DNA from: Ilumatobacter sp.
GTDB taxonomy: Bacteria > Actinomycetota > Acidimicrobiia > Acidimicrobiales > Ilumatobacteraceae
DNA length: 64,000 nt
Assembly: GCA_007693335.1 (NCBI GenBank)
Contig: REDU01000159.1
Coordinates: 35,532 to 99,531 of the forward strand
Direction: 5' to 3'
This document shows, in pieces, positions 48,815 through 57,189 of this stretch. How positions within the stretch are numbered: position 1 is the stretch's first letter; each line of letters starts with the position of its first letter. The position numbers and the translations under genes are program-made. The notes under the pieces are model-generated. The model was not told the DNA's origin and made no database searches. It saw only the letters and a program-made list of their open reading frames with translations.

Positions 48815-50374
48815 ATGAGCAGTCACCCCACTCCAGCCGCGGGATCGGAGGATCATGGGGCGCGGTTGCGTGCGGCGATCGAGGCCCTCGAGCACGTCGT
48901 GGCCGATCGGGACGCGTTGAACGTGCTCTCGGTCGAGGAGCGCACGCGGCTGCTCTCGGCGGCGGGCGACGTGTACGAGCCCGACGTGGAGCGTCGTCGA
49001 CGCCAGATCAAGGCGCAGCGCCGGGCGCAGAAGGCCGAGCGGTCGAGGATCGACCAGGAGTCGTTGTCGGGAACCGGGATCCGCTCGCTGCGGTCGAAGC
49101 CGGTGTTCACGACCCCTGACGCATTCGCCCCGGTTCCGGCCGAGTTGGCGTCCGTCGGTGCGCTCGACGCCCACGAGACCGACGTCCTTGAACCCCGTCA
49201 CTGCTATGTGTGCAAGCAGCGGTACACCCGGATCCACCACTTCTACGATCAGATGTGTCCGGAGTGCGGCGACCTGAATCATGCCAAGCGCACCGAGACC
49301 GCCGATCTCGACGGCTGGGTGGCGCTGCTGACCGGTGGCCGGGTGAAGATCGGCTACCAGGCCGGCATCAAGCTCTTGCGGGCCGGCGCACACCTGATCG
49401 TGACCACTCGCTTCCCCCGTGACGCCGCGCAGCGTTACGCCGCCGAGTCGGACTTCGCTCGGTGGGGGGATCGCCTCGAGATCTTCGGCCTCGACCTGCG
49501 CCACACGCCGAGTGTGGAGGCGTTCTGCCAGCACCTGCTCGAGACCCGCGACCGGCTCGACATCATCATCAACAACGCCTGTCAGACGGTGCGTCGCCCG
49601 CCCGATTTCTACCGGCACATGATGGCAGCGGAGGAGGCGGCGCTCGACGAGATGCCGGCGCCGGTCCACGAGTTGCTCGGCGCGTACGAGGGGCTCCGCC
49701 GCAGCGAGATGCTCCACACCGGCGAGGTGGAGTTGGCCGCGTCGAACGCACCGACGCGGACACCGGTGGGCCTGGTGCGGGCCGCAGCGTTGTCGCAGGC
49801 CGAGCTGCTGCCCGACGACACCCCACGACAGGACCTGTTCCCCGGGGGGCACCTCGACCAGGACCTCCAGCAGGTGGATCTCCGTGAGCGGAACTCGTGG
49901 CGGCTCCGACTCCACGAGGTGTCGTCGGTCGAGCTGCTCGAGACGCAGCTGGTGAACGCCACCGCGCCGTTCGTGCTCAACGCCCGGCTCAAGCCGCTCA
50001 TGCTCCGCTCACCCGAGCCGGCCACCCACATCGTGAACGTGTCGGCGGTCGAGGGGCAGTTCTACCGACGTCTCAAGACCACCCGGCACCCGCACACCAA
50101 CATGGCCAAGGCGGCGCTGAACATGATGACGCGCACCTCGGCCGCCGACTACCACGCCGACGGAATCCACATGAACAGCGTCGACACCGGCTGGGTGAGC
50201 GACGAAGACCCGGCGCACATCGCCGAGCGCAAGACCGCCGAGCAGCACTTCCATCCGCCGCTCGACATCGTCGACGGGGCCGCCCGCATCGTCGACCCGA
50301 TCATCGACGGGGTGAACACCGGCACCCACCTGTGGGGCCAGTTCCTGAAGGACTACCGACCCACGGACTGGTGA
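48815..50374 (+). CDS. SDR-like protein with N-terminal helical extension and zinc ribbon
   Basis: A 519-residue protein. Residues 1-125 are mostly charged helix (RRRRQIKAQRRAQKAERSR). A zinc ribbon follows with Cys130, Cys133, Cys148 and Cys151 (CYVC...CPEC). Next comes a Rossmann SDR domain beginning TGGRVKIG (173-180), with DLRHTPSVEAF, DIIINNACQTVRR, NVSAVEG and NMAKAALNMMTRTSAADY. By alignment to the usual YSASKAAL motif, the catalytic Tyr position is Thr428, while Lys432 is kept. Another YxxxK (417-421) is at unusual spacing. Function is not assigned; an RNA- or protein-binding role for the zinc ribbon is inference. Confidence 0.85.
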   Translation: MSSHPTPAAGSEDHGARLRAAIEALEHVVADRDALNVLSVEERTRLLSAAGDVYEPDVERRRRQIKAQRRAQKAERSRIDQESLSGTGIRSLRSKPVFTTPDAFAPVPAELASVGALDAHETDVLEPRHCYVCKQRYTRIHHFYDQMCPECGDLNHAKRTETADLDGWVALLTGGRVKIGYQAGIKLLRAGAHLIVTTRFPRDAAQRYAAESDFARWGDRLEIFGLDLRHTPSVEAFCQHLLETRDRLDIIINNACQTVRRPPDFYRHMMAAEEAALDEMPAPVHELLGAYEGLRRSEMLHTGEVELAASNAPTRTPVGLVRAAALSQAELLPDDTPRQDLFPGGHLDQDLQQVDLRERNSWRLRLHEVSSVELLETQLVNATAPFVLNARLKPLMLRSPEPATHIVNVSAVEGQFYRRLKTTRHPHTNMAKAALNMMTRTSAADYHADGIHMNSVDTGWVSDEDPAHIAERKTAEQHFHPPLDIVDGAARIVDPIIDGVNTGTHLWGQFLKDYRPTDW

Positions 50375-50395
50375 GGCCGAACGCCGCGACGGCGG

Positions 50396-52075
50396 TCAGG
50401 CGGAGGTGGCCACCTGCTTGGCCCAGCGGTAGTCGGCCTTGCCGCTCGGGGAACGCACGATCTCGTCGACCCAGACGATGGCCTTGGGCAGCTTGTAGCG
50501 GGCGATGTGGCGCTCGGCCTCGGCCAACACGCCGGCCTCGTCCACGTCGTAGCCGTCACGCTTGCGGATCACGGCGATCACCTCACTGCCCCAGCGCTCG
50601 CTCGGCCGGCCGGCCACCACGCAGTCGTACACGCCCTCATGGGCCTTGATGGCGGCCTCGACCTCCTCGGCGAAGATCTTCTCTCCGCCCGAGTTGATGG
50701 TGACCGAGTCGCGACCGTGCAGTTCGATCACGTTGTCGGCACGTAGCCGGGCGCGATCGCCCGGCACGGCGTAGCGCACACCATCGATCACCGGATAGGT
50801 GCGAGCCGTCTTGTCGGGGTCGCCCAGGTAGCCGAGCGCGAGCCGTCCGCTCTTGGCGAGCCATCCGATCTCGGGGTCGCCCGGTTCGAGCACGGCGTCG
50901 AGGTCGGCCGACAGCACGTGGTTGCCCGGGGTGAGCTCGAAGGTGCCAGTGGTGGCCGCGCCGCCCGTCGACACGTGTGAGACCTGACCGCCCGCCTCCG
51001 ACGAGCCGAGTCCGTCCACGATCATCAAGGTGGGCAGGTGCTGGAGGAACTCGTCTTTCAGGTTGGCCGACAGTGCTGCACCACCCGACAGCAGCACGGT
51101 GAGGCTCGACAGGTCGTACGAGCCGCGGTCGAGCTCATCGAGGAGCGGGCGGGCGAAGGCGTCGCCCACGATGAGGAGGAAGTTGAGTCGTTCACGCTCG
51201 ATGAGGCCCCAGATGTCGGTCGGATCGAGGCGGTCGGGCACCGACTGCACGAACACGGTGCCGCCGCCCAGCCAGGTGCGAAAACTCATCCAGTGGCCGG
51301 CCCCGTGCATGAACGGGGGAGCGAGGAGCGCCCGCAAACCGGTGGTGGCCTCGGCGACGAAGTCGTCGACGGTGCGCGCCGTGGGTGAACCACCGAAGCA
51401 CTCGATCATCGCGTCGGCGTTGCGCCACATCACACCCTTGGGCATCCCGGTGGTGCCACCCGTGTAGAGGATGTAGAGATCGTCGGGGCTCCAGGTCACG
51501 TCGGGTTTCTCGGGTGACGCAGCGGCGAGGGCGTCCTCGTACCAGACGGCGCCGGGCAGCAGTTCGTTGTGGGATTCGTCGGGAACCTGGAGGATCACGC
51601 GGAGGTGGGGCAGGTCGGGGAGCACCTCGGCCAGCGTCGGTGCGAACCGCGAGTGCACCACCACTGCGGTCGCACCCGAGTCGGTGAGCAGGTATCGCAG
51701 CTCCTCGGCCACGTAGCGGTAGTTCACGTTGAACGACGCCACCCTGGCCTTCAGCGCGCCGAGCATCGACTCGAGGTACTCGTTGCCGTTGTGCAGGTAG
51801 ATCGCGAGGTGGTCCTGCCCCGACTCGTGGCCGGCGAGCTGGTCGCGCTCGACGTGGCAGCCGAGGCCGGCGCCGAGGAAGTGGTTCGCGAGGCGACGGG
51901 TCCGTTCGGTCACCTCGGCCCACGTCGAGCGACGATCGCGGAACACCAGACAGTCCTCGTCGGGTCGGCTCGCGGCGATGGCCTCGTGCACCTCGGCGAG
52001 GCTCAGCGATGGGGGAGTGCCGGTGTCGTTGCCGGTGTCATTGCCGGTGTCGATACCGCTGTCGGTCGGGCTCAC
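50396..52075 (-). CDS. Acyl-CoA synthetase (AMP-dependent ligase)
   Basis: A 559-residue ANL-family ligase that forms acyl-CoA from acid, ATP and CoA. Visible are ILYTGGTTGMPKGVMW (P-loop), GHWMSFRTWLGG, VDGLGSSEAGGQVS, GWLAKSGRLALGYLGD, and the C-terminal INSGGEKIFAEEVEAAIKAH with SPSGKADYRWAK, the catalytic Lys. The N-terminus holds a small TGNDTGNDTG repeat. GTG 52075 was chosen, with TAGGTT 13 nt upstream. A fatty acid, cholesterol side-chain or aromatic acid could be the substrate. Confidence 0.92.
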   Translation of the reverse strand: MSPTDSGIDTGNDTGNDTGTPPSLSLAEVHEAIAASRPDEDCLVFRDRRSTWAEVTERTRRLANHFLGAGLGCHVERDQLAGHESGQDHLAIYLHNGNEYLESMLGALKARVASFNVNYRYVAEELRYLLTDSGATAVVVHSRFAPTLAEVLPDLPHLRVILQVPDESHNELLPGAVWYEDALAAASPEKPDVTWSPDDLYILYTGGTTGMPKGVMWRNADAMIECFGGSPTARTVDDFVAEATTGLRALLAPPFMHGAGHWMSFRTWLGGGTVFVQSVPDRLDPTDIWGLIERERLNFLLIVGDAFARPLLDELDRGSYDLSSLTVLLSGGAALSANLKDEFLQHLPTLMIVDGLGSSEAGGQVSHVSTGGAATTGTFELTPGNHVLSADLDAVLEPGDPEIGWLAKSGRLALGYLGDPDKTARTYPVIDGVRYAVPGDRARLRADNVIELHGRDSVTINSGGEKIFAEEVEAAIKAHEGVYDCVVAGRPSERWGSEVIAVIRKRDGYDVDEAGVLAEAERHIARYKLPKAIVWVDEIVRSPSGKADYRWAKQVATSA

Positions 52076-52082
52076 TCCCAGG

Positions 52083-52088
52083 AACCTA
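52083..52088 (-). promoter_or_regulatory. Putative -10 for the acyl-CoA synthetase at 50396-52075
   Basis: TAGGTT on the minus strand begins 13 nt before the GTG at 52075. Confidence 0.45.
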
Positions 52089-52190
52089 GAGACACTGTGT
52101 CGGGGGTCACGAATCCTGACGACGAATCCTGACACCCGAGATCACGCGTCCGATCGTGCGGACGGGACGATTCGTGGGGGGTCGGTGTCG

Positions 52191-52196
52191 TACAGT
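52191..52196 (+). promoter_or_regulatory. Putative -10, leaderless arrangement
   Basis: TACAGT occupies -12 to -7 relative to the ATG at 52203; the best match in the window to a leaderless promoter. Confidence 0.55.
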
Positions 52197-52202
52197 CCGG
52201 CC

Positions 52203-53186
52203 ATGACCGATCATGCTCCGCCCGTGGACGATGTCGTGTTCGGGGTCTTCATGCCCCAGGGCTGGAAGATGGAGTTGGCGGGCCTCCCCGACGCCACGGC
52301 CAAGTGGGACGCCGCCGTGGGGATCGCCGTGCGCGCCGAGGAACTGGGGTACGACTCGATCTGGGTGTACGACCACGTGCACAACGTGCCCCGCCCGGCC
52401 CACGAGGCCGTGTTCGAGTGCTGGACCACGATGGCGGCCGTCAGTCAGCTGACCTCGACGATCCGGCTCGGACAGATGGTGGGCTGCAACAGCTACCGGA
52501 ACCCCGCCCTGCTCGCGAAGATCACGTCGACCGTCGACGTCATCTCGGGCGGCCGCCTCGACTGGGGCATCGGCGCGGGCTGGTACGAGAACGAGTACCG
52601 CAGCTACGGCTACGAGTACCCGAAACCGAAGGACCGGATCGGGATGCTCCGGGAATCGGTCGAGATCGTCCGGTCGATGTGGACCCAGCCCGAGACCACC
52701 TATTCAGGTGAGTACTACGAGGTGTCGCGGGCCAACTGCGACCCCAAGCCGCTCCAGGACCCGCACCCACCGATCTGGATCGGCGGGGGCGGCGAGCAGC
52801 TCACGTTGCGCGTGGTGGCGCGCCACGCCGACTGCTCGAACTTCGGCGGCCAGCCCGAGCAGTGGGCGCACAAGCGCGACGTGCTGCGAGGGCACTGCGC
52901 CGCCGTCGGTCGTGATCCCGACGAGATCCGGATGACGTGGTCACCCGAGGTGTTCATCCGCTCGACCGAGGCCGAGGTGGCAGCGGCAGGCAGCAAGAGC
53001 CTCAGCGGTGAGCCGGCCGAGAGCTGGCGTGCCGGGAACCTGGTCGGCACGCCGGAGCAGGTGGCGGAGAAGATCGGCGCGTACATGGATCTCGGGTGCC
53101 GCGGCTTCGTGCCGTGGTGTGCCGACTATCCCGACACCGAGACCCTGGAGCTGCTCGCCGGCGAGGTCATCCCCGCCTTCCGCTGA
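52203..53186 (+). CDS. LLM class F420-dependent oxidoreductase
   Basis: A 327-residue luciferase-like TIM-barrel protein. GVFMPQGWKMELAG, AEELGYDSIWVYDHVHNVPRP, LGQMVGCNSYRNPALLAKITSTVDVISGGRLDWGIGAGWYENEYRSYG and PIWIGGGGEQLTLRVVARHAD are the standard elements, with the GAGW/Y phosphate-binding loop seen in F420-using actinobacterial members. Flavin use cannot be excluded. The substrate is unknown. A twin palindrome starts 5 nt after the stop. Confidence 0.9.
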   Translation: MTDHAPPVDDVVFGVFMPQGWKMELAGLPDATAKWDAAVGIAVRAEELGYDSIWVYDHVHNVPRPAHEAVFECWTTMAAVSQLTSTIRLGQMVGCNSYRNPALLAKITSTVDVISGGRLDWGIGAGWYENEYRSYGYEYPKPKDRIGMLRESVEIVRSMWTQPETTYSGEYYEVSRANCDPKPLQDPHPPIWIGGGGEQLTLRVVARHADCSNFGGQPEQWAHKRDVLRGHCAAVGRDPDEIRMTWSPEVFIRSTEAEVAAAGSKSLSGEPAESWRAGNLVGTPEQVAEKIGAYMDLGCRGFVPWCADYPDTETLELLAGEVIPAFR

Positions 53187-53191
53187 TCCTG

Positions 53192-53307
53192 CGAACCGTC
53201 CGCGAGAATCGCCCGGATCCGCCCGGTCTGCACAGACAGTTCGGGATGTGCCCCTCGAACTGTCCGCGCGAATCGGCGGGATCCGCCTTCCCGGCACAGA
53301 CAGTTCG
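53192..53307 (-). repeat. 116-nt twin palindrome element, copy C (inverted)
   Basis: Units of 52 nt at 53192-53243 and 53256-53307 with a 12-nt spacer. On the minus strand the second unit reads CGAACTGTCTGTG at its start and CGCGGACAGTTCG at its end, with GGCGGATC in the centre, so this copy is inverted relative to A and B. It fills the gap between convergent LLM and MaoC genes, 5 nt after one stop and 9 nt before the other. Confidence 0.88.
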
Positions 53308-53316
53308 GGGAGGGGG

Positions 53317-53775
53317 TCAGGCGTAGTAGCGGAAGATGACCTCGGCCACGCAGGAGGGCTTGGCTGCGCCCTCGACCTCGAACACGAACTCCATCATCAC
53401 CTGGACGCCGCCGGCCACGTCGTCGACGCTGAGCAGCTTGGCGCCGAGGCGCAGCTTCGACCCGACCGGGACCGGCGACGGGAAGCGGATCTTGGCGGCG
53501 CCGTAGTTGACGCCCATCGAGATGCCCGAGACGGCGAAGATCTGTGGCGACAGCATCGGGCCGAGCGACAAGGTGAGGTAGCCGTGCGCGATCGGTCCGC
53601 CGAACGGACCCTCCTTGGCGCGCTCGACATCCACGTGGATCCACTGGTGGTCGCCCGTGGCGTCGGCGAAGGTGTTGACCTGCTCTTGGGTGACCTCGAC
53701 GTAGTCGCTGTAACCGAGATGTTCGCCGACGAGGGTCTTCAGCTCGTCGATGCCGTTGATGAGTCGTGGTGCCAT
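53317..53775 (-). CDS. MaoC-family (R)-hydratase
   Basis: A 152-residue hotdog-fold enoyl-CoA hydratase-like protein. The hydratase-2 motif appears as FADATGDHQWIHVDVERAKEGPFGGPIAHGYLTLSL, including Asp and His of the catalytic pair, with NYGAAKIRFPSPVPVGSKLR after it. It sits among acyl-CoA ligase and dehydrogenase genes, so hydration of an enoyl-CoA in lipid degradation or modification is likely. Confidence 0.93.
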   Translation of the reverse strand: MAPRLINGIDELKTLVGEHLGYSDYVEVTQEQVNTFADATGDHQWIHVDVERAKEGPFGGPIAHGYLTLSLGPMLSPQIFAVSGISMGVNYGAAKIRFPSPVPVGSKLRLGAKLLSVDDVAGGVQVMMEFVFEVEGAAKPSCVAEVIFRYYA

Positions 53776-53838
53776 GGGGGCCAGCTTGCCAGGTCCGCCA
53801 CGCTGCGGACGCCCCCGGGCGTGCTACGAATGCGGGCC

Positions 53839-55395
53839 ATGGCCGATGTGCTGACCACGTATGCCCAGGCGCAACCCGACAAGCTCGCCGTGATCGACGA
53901 CCGACGTGGCGGCGACGTGCGTCGCGTCACCTACGCCGAGTTGGAAGAGCAGGCCAACCGGCTCGCCAACGTACTGCTCGAGATGGGGGTGCGGCCGAAC
54001 ACCAAGGTGGTGTGGTGCGGACAGAACTCGACGGGTGTGGTCGCCCTCGTGAACGCGGCGCGCAAGATCGGTGCCACGGCCGTACCGCTCAACTACCGGC
54101 TGTCGGACGAGGAGGCCGCGTACGTGACCGACCACAGCGACGCCGAGATCGTCTACGTCGATGCCGAGTTCGCTCCGCTGTTCGAGCGCATCCGCTCCGG
54201 GATCCCGAAGGTGTCGACCATCCTGGTGTTCGACGGCCAGGCCCCCCCTGCGATGGCGTCGTGCGACGAGCTCATGGCCGTGGCGCCCGCCACCGTTCCC
54301 GAGGTGCCGACCGCCATGGAGGAGTCGGCCACGATGATCTACACCTCGGGCACCACCGGCAAGCCGAAGGGAGCGCTCAGGCGCGGCGCGGGTGACCCGA
54401 ACCAGGTGGCCGGTCTGCTGCAGCACATCGGCTACTCACCCGACGACGTGTACCTCACCACCGGACCGCTCTACCACTCGGGTCCCGGAGGCTTCATGGG
54501 CATCGCGATGGCGCTCGGCCAGACCGTGGTGTTGCAGCGCAAGTTCGACCCGGAGGATTGGCTGCGACTCCTCGAGACGTACCGCTGCACGTCCACGTTC
54601 TCGGCGCCCACTCCGATCCGCATGATCACCAACCTGCCCCAGGAGATCAAGGATCGCCACGACCGCTCGTCGATGCGGGTGATGATCGCCAACGCCGCGC
54701 CGTGGAGCTTCGCGCTCAAGCAGCAGTACGTGGCCGACTTCCCGGCCGACTCGCTGTTCGAGGTGTACGGCTCGACCGAGTTGGGGGTGAACACCGTGCT
54801 CCGACCCGAGGATCAGCTCCGCAAGCCGGGCTCGTGCGGCAGAGAGGCACCGATGGTCGAGATCCGGCTGTACGACGTCGACGGCAGCATCGTGACCGGT
54901 ACGGGTCCGGACGCCACGGGGGAGTTGTACGTGCGCAGCCCGTCGGTGTTCGCCGACTACTACAAGCAGCACGACAAGTTCGAGGAGGACCACCGCGACG
55001 GCTTCCAGACGGTGGGCGACATCGCCTACCGCGACGACGAGGGCTTCTTGTACATCTGTGACCGGAAGAAGGACATGATCATCTCGGGCGGGATGAACAT
55101 CTACCCGGCCGAGATCGAGGCGGCGCTCGAGGCGCATCCCGAGATCGTCGAGGCGGCGGTGTTCGGCATCCCGTCCGACGACTGGGGAGAGACGGTGCAC
55201 GCCGTGGTCGTGAGGCATGCCGGGAGCGGGCTCGACGAGGCCGGGGTGACCGATCACGCCCGGGCGCACCTGGCCGGGTACAAGGTGCCGCGATCGATCG
55301 CATGGCTCGATGAGCTTCCGAAGACCGGATCGGGCAAGATCCTCAAACGCGAGCTCCGCCAGCCCTACTGGGCCGACCACGGCAGCAACGTCTGA
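53839..55395 (+). CDS. Long-chain acyl-CoA synthetase-like ligase
   Basis: A 518-residue ANL-family ligase. MIYTSGTTGKPKGALRR (P-loop), YLTTGPLYHSGPGGFMGIAMALG, SLFEVYGSTELGVNTVL, DGFQTVGDIAYRDDEGFLYICDRKKDMIISGGMNIYPAEIEAALEAHPEI and LPKTGSGKILKRELR with the catalytic Lys are all present. ATG 53839 chosen, ATG 53830 possible. It ends 1 nt before the era ATG, so the two may be cotranscribed. Confidence 0.93.
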   Translation: MADVLTTYAQAQPDKLAVIDDRRGGDVRRVTYAELEEQANRLANVLLEMGVRPNTKVVWCGQNSTGVVALVNAARKIGATAVPLNYRLSDEEAAYVTDHSDAEIVYVDAEFAPLFERIRSGIPKVSTILVFDGQAPPAMASCDELMAVAPATVPEVPTAMEESATMIYTSGTTGKPKGALRRGAGDPNQVAGLLQHIGYSPDDVYLTTGPLYHSGPGGFMGIAMALGQTVVLQRKFDPEDWLRLLETYRCTSTFSAPTPIRMITNLPQEIKDRHDRSSMRVMIANAAPWSFALKQQYVADFPADSLFEVYGSTELGVNTVLRPEDQLRKPGSCGREAPMVEIRLYDVDGSIVTGTGPDATGELYVRSPSVFADYYKQHDKFEEDHRDGFQTVGDIAYRDDEGFLYICDRKKDMIISGGMNIYPAEIEAALEAHPEIVEAAVFGIPSDDWGETVHAVVVRHAGSGLDEAGVTDHARAHLAGYKVPRSIAWLDELPKTGSGKILKRELRQPYWADHGSNV

Positions 55396-55396
55396 C

Positions 55397-56296
55397 ATGC
55401 TCGACGACGCTGACGCCCCGGACGAGCAGGCTGCCGACGCGGTCGACGAGAGCGAACACCGGTCGGGGTTCGTGGCGTTCGTCGGGCGACCGAACGTGGG
55501 CAAGTCGTCGCTGGTCAACGCGATCTGCGGTCGCAAGATCAGCATCGTGTCCGACAAGCCCCAGACCACTCGCCACCGCATCATGGGCGTGCTGACCAGG
55601 CCCCGGGCCCAGATCGTGTTCGTCGACACGCCCGGGCTCCACAAGGCGGTCACCGCGTTGGGCGAGCGGGTGAACGCCACCGCGCTCGACAGCACGGCCG
55701 ACGTCGACGTGCAGTGCCTCGTGCTCGACGCCACCATGCCGTTCGGCTCCGGCGACCGGTGGGTGGCCGATCGGCTCGACATCGCGAACGCCGTCGTGAT
55801 CGTGAACAAGACCGATATCGCCACCCCGGATCAGGTGATGGTGATGCTGGGGGCCGCCGGGGCGCTCGACGCCGAGGCCTACTTCCCCGTCTCGGCGAAG
55901 ACCGGCGACGGCGTCGGGGCGCTGGTGGACCACCTCACCGCCCGGCTGCCGGCGGGGCCGAAGTACTTCCCCGACGACGAGGTGAGTGATCTCCCCGAGG
56001 AGCTGTGGGTGGCCGAGTTGGTGCGCGAACAACTGCTCGCGGTGACCAGGGACGAGCTGCCCTACTCGATCGCCACCCGGGTGGTCGAGTGGGAGTGGCC
56101 GCGGATCCGGGTCGACATCCTCGTCGAGCGCGACAGCCAGAAGGGGATGGTGATCGGCAAGGGTGGAGCCATCCTCAAAGAGGCTGGTCAGCGAGTGCGG
56201 GCGCAACTCCCCGAGGGTGTGTACCTGGAGCTCCGGGTCAAGGTCGACAAGAACTGGCAGCACCGGCCCGATCGGGTCGAGCGCCTGGGCTACTGA
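55397..56296 (+). CDS. era: GTPase Era
   Basis: A 299-residue essential GTPase that binds 16S rRNA during 30S assembly. FVAFVGRPNVGKSSLVNAICG (G1), PQTTRHRIMGV (G2), FVDTPGLHKA (G3), VNKTDIA (G4) and the C-terminal KH domain VERDSQKGMVIGKGGAILKEAGQRVRAQL are diagnostic. The N-terminus has an acidic 20-residue extension. In many actinobacteria era is close to phoH-ybeY; here about 17 kb separates them. Its 3' end overlaps that of the convergent GerMN gene by 7 bp. Confidence 0.97.
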   Translation: MLDDADAPDEQAADAVDESEHRSGFVAFVGRPNVGKSSLVNAICGRKISIVSDKPQTTRHRIMGVLTRPRAQIVFVDTPGLHKAVTALGERVNATALDSTADVDVQCLVLDATMPFGSGDRWVADRLDIANAVVIVNKTDIATPDQVMVMLGAAGALDAEAYFPVSAKTGDGVGALVDHLTARLPAGPKYFPDDEVSDLPEELWVAELVREQLLAVTRDELPYSIATRVVEWEWPRIRVDILVERDSQKGMVIGKGGAILKEAGQRVRAQLPEGVYLELRVKVDKNWQHRPDRVERLGY

Positions 56297-57189
56297 TCGG
56301 GATCGATCTCGTCGTCGTCCGGCGGGTCGGCGTCGGGCCCGCTGTCGTCCGGCTCGCTCGTGGGTGGCCCGTCGGGTTCGGTCGTGGAGGACGAGGTGGT
56401 GGTGGGGCGCACGGGCGGCGAGGTCGTGGCGGTCGGGGGCGCCGCCGTGCTGGTGGTGGGCGCGTTGGGGCCGGTGAGCAGCACGGCGAACATCGCGTAC
56501 GAGAGTGGTTCGCCGGGCTCGCTCAGGGTGAGCGTGGGCGGGACCGGGATCGCGAGGGGTTCGCCGTCGAGGGTGAAGCGCACCTGGCCGACCCCGGGCA
56601 GGCGGGCCATGGTGAGGACGAGTTGGGCGACAGCGAGGTCCTGATCGCGCCGCGACATCCGGTTGAGCGTCGACGGCCGCAGATCGATGGTGGCGGTGCC
56701 GTCGACGTTCTCGAAACCGGTCGTGAGGTTGGGTCGCAACGCGGTGCGGAGCCCCACGCTGCTCTGGTCGGCCGGTGGCCCCTCCTCGAGTTGCGCGAGC
56801 ACCTGTAGCGGTTCGATCGGGAACGAGAGTTGGAGCGTCTGACGCTGGAGCTGTGCGAGCCCGATCACGAAGTAGATCTCGACCGGGGCGGTCTGTACCG
56901 GCGAGGTGACGGTGGTGGGCGGGATGGTCGTCTCGGTGGGCTCGGTCGGCAGCGTGGTGGTGGTGGTCGTGGTGGTGGTCGTGGTGGTCTGATCGAGGCC
57001 GAACGGGATCTCGTCGGACGCAATGAATTCGAGCGACTCGTCGCTGGTGAGTGAACAGGCGACCATGCCGAGCGGTGCGAACACGGCGAGCACCACCGTG
57101 GCGATGGCGGCGAGGCCGCGTCGGCGTGTGCGGCCACGGCCGCCGGATGATCGTTCGGCGTCGAGGGGTCGGCGGGTGCTCGGGCTCAT
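56290..57189 (-). CDS. GerMN-domain lipoprotein (LpqB N-terminal-like)
   Basis: A 299-residue lipoprotein. A basic N-terminus precedes a hydrophobic stretch and the lipobox MVAC with Cys45. A linker with twelve consecutive Thr follows, then a GerMN-type domain (VEIYFVIGLAQLQRQTLQLSFPIEPLQVLAQLEEGP) and a Pro/Asp-rich tail. Its ATG overlaps the stop of the histidine kinase (ATGA). In mycobacteria the GerMN-containing LpqB lipoprotein is encoded after mtrA-mtrB and modulates the kinase, so an equivalent role is inferred. The beta-propeller part of LpqB is absent. Confidence 0.82.
   Translation of the reverse strand: MSPSTRRPLDAERSSGGRGRTRRRGLAAIATVVLAVFAPLGMVACSLTSDESLEFIASDEIPFGLDQTTTTTTTTTTTTLPTEPTETTIPPTTVTSPVQTAPVEIYFVIGLAQLQRQTLQLSFPIEPLQVLAQLEEGPPADQSSVGLRTALRPNLTTGFENVDGTATIDLRPSTLNRMSRRDQDLAVAQLVLTMARLPGVGQVRFTLDGEPLAIPVPPTLTLSEPGEPLSYAMFAVLLTGPNAPTTSTAAPPTATTSPPVRPTTTSSSTTEPDGPPTSEPDDSGPDADPPDDDEIDPDQ

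Noticed and set aside
52021..52062. GTCGTTGCCGGT-like tandem repeat as a regulatory repeat
   Set aside because: It lies inside the acyl-CoA synthetase gene and encodes TGNDTGNDTG in a variable N-terminus; a simple coding microrepeat.
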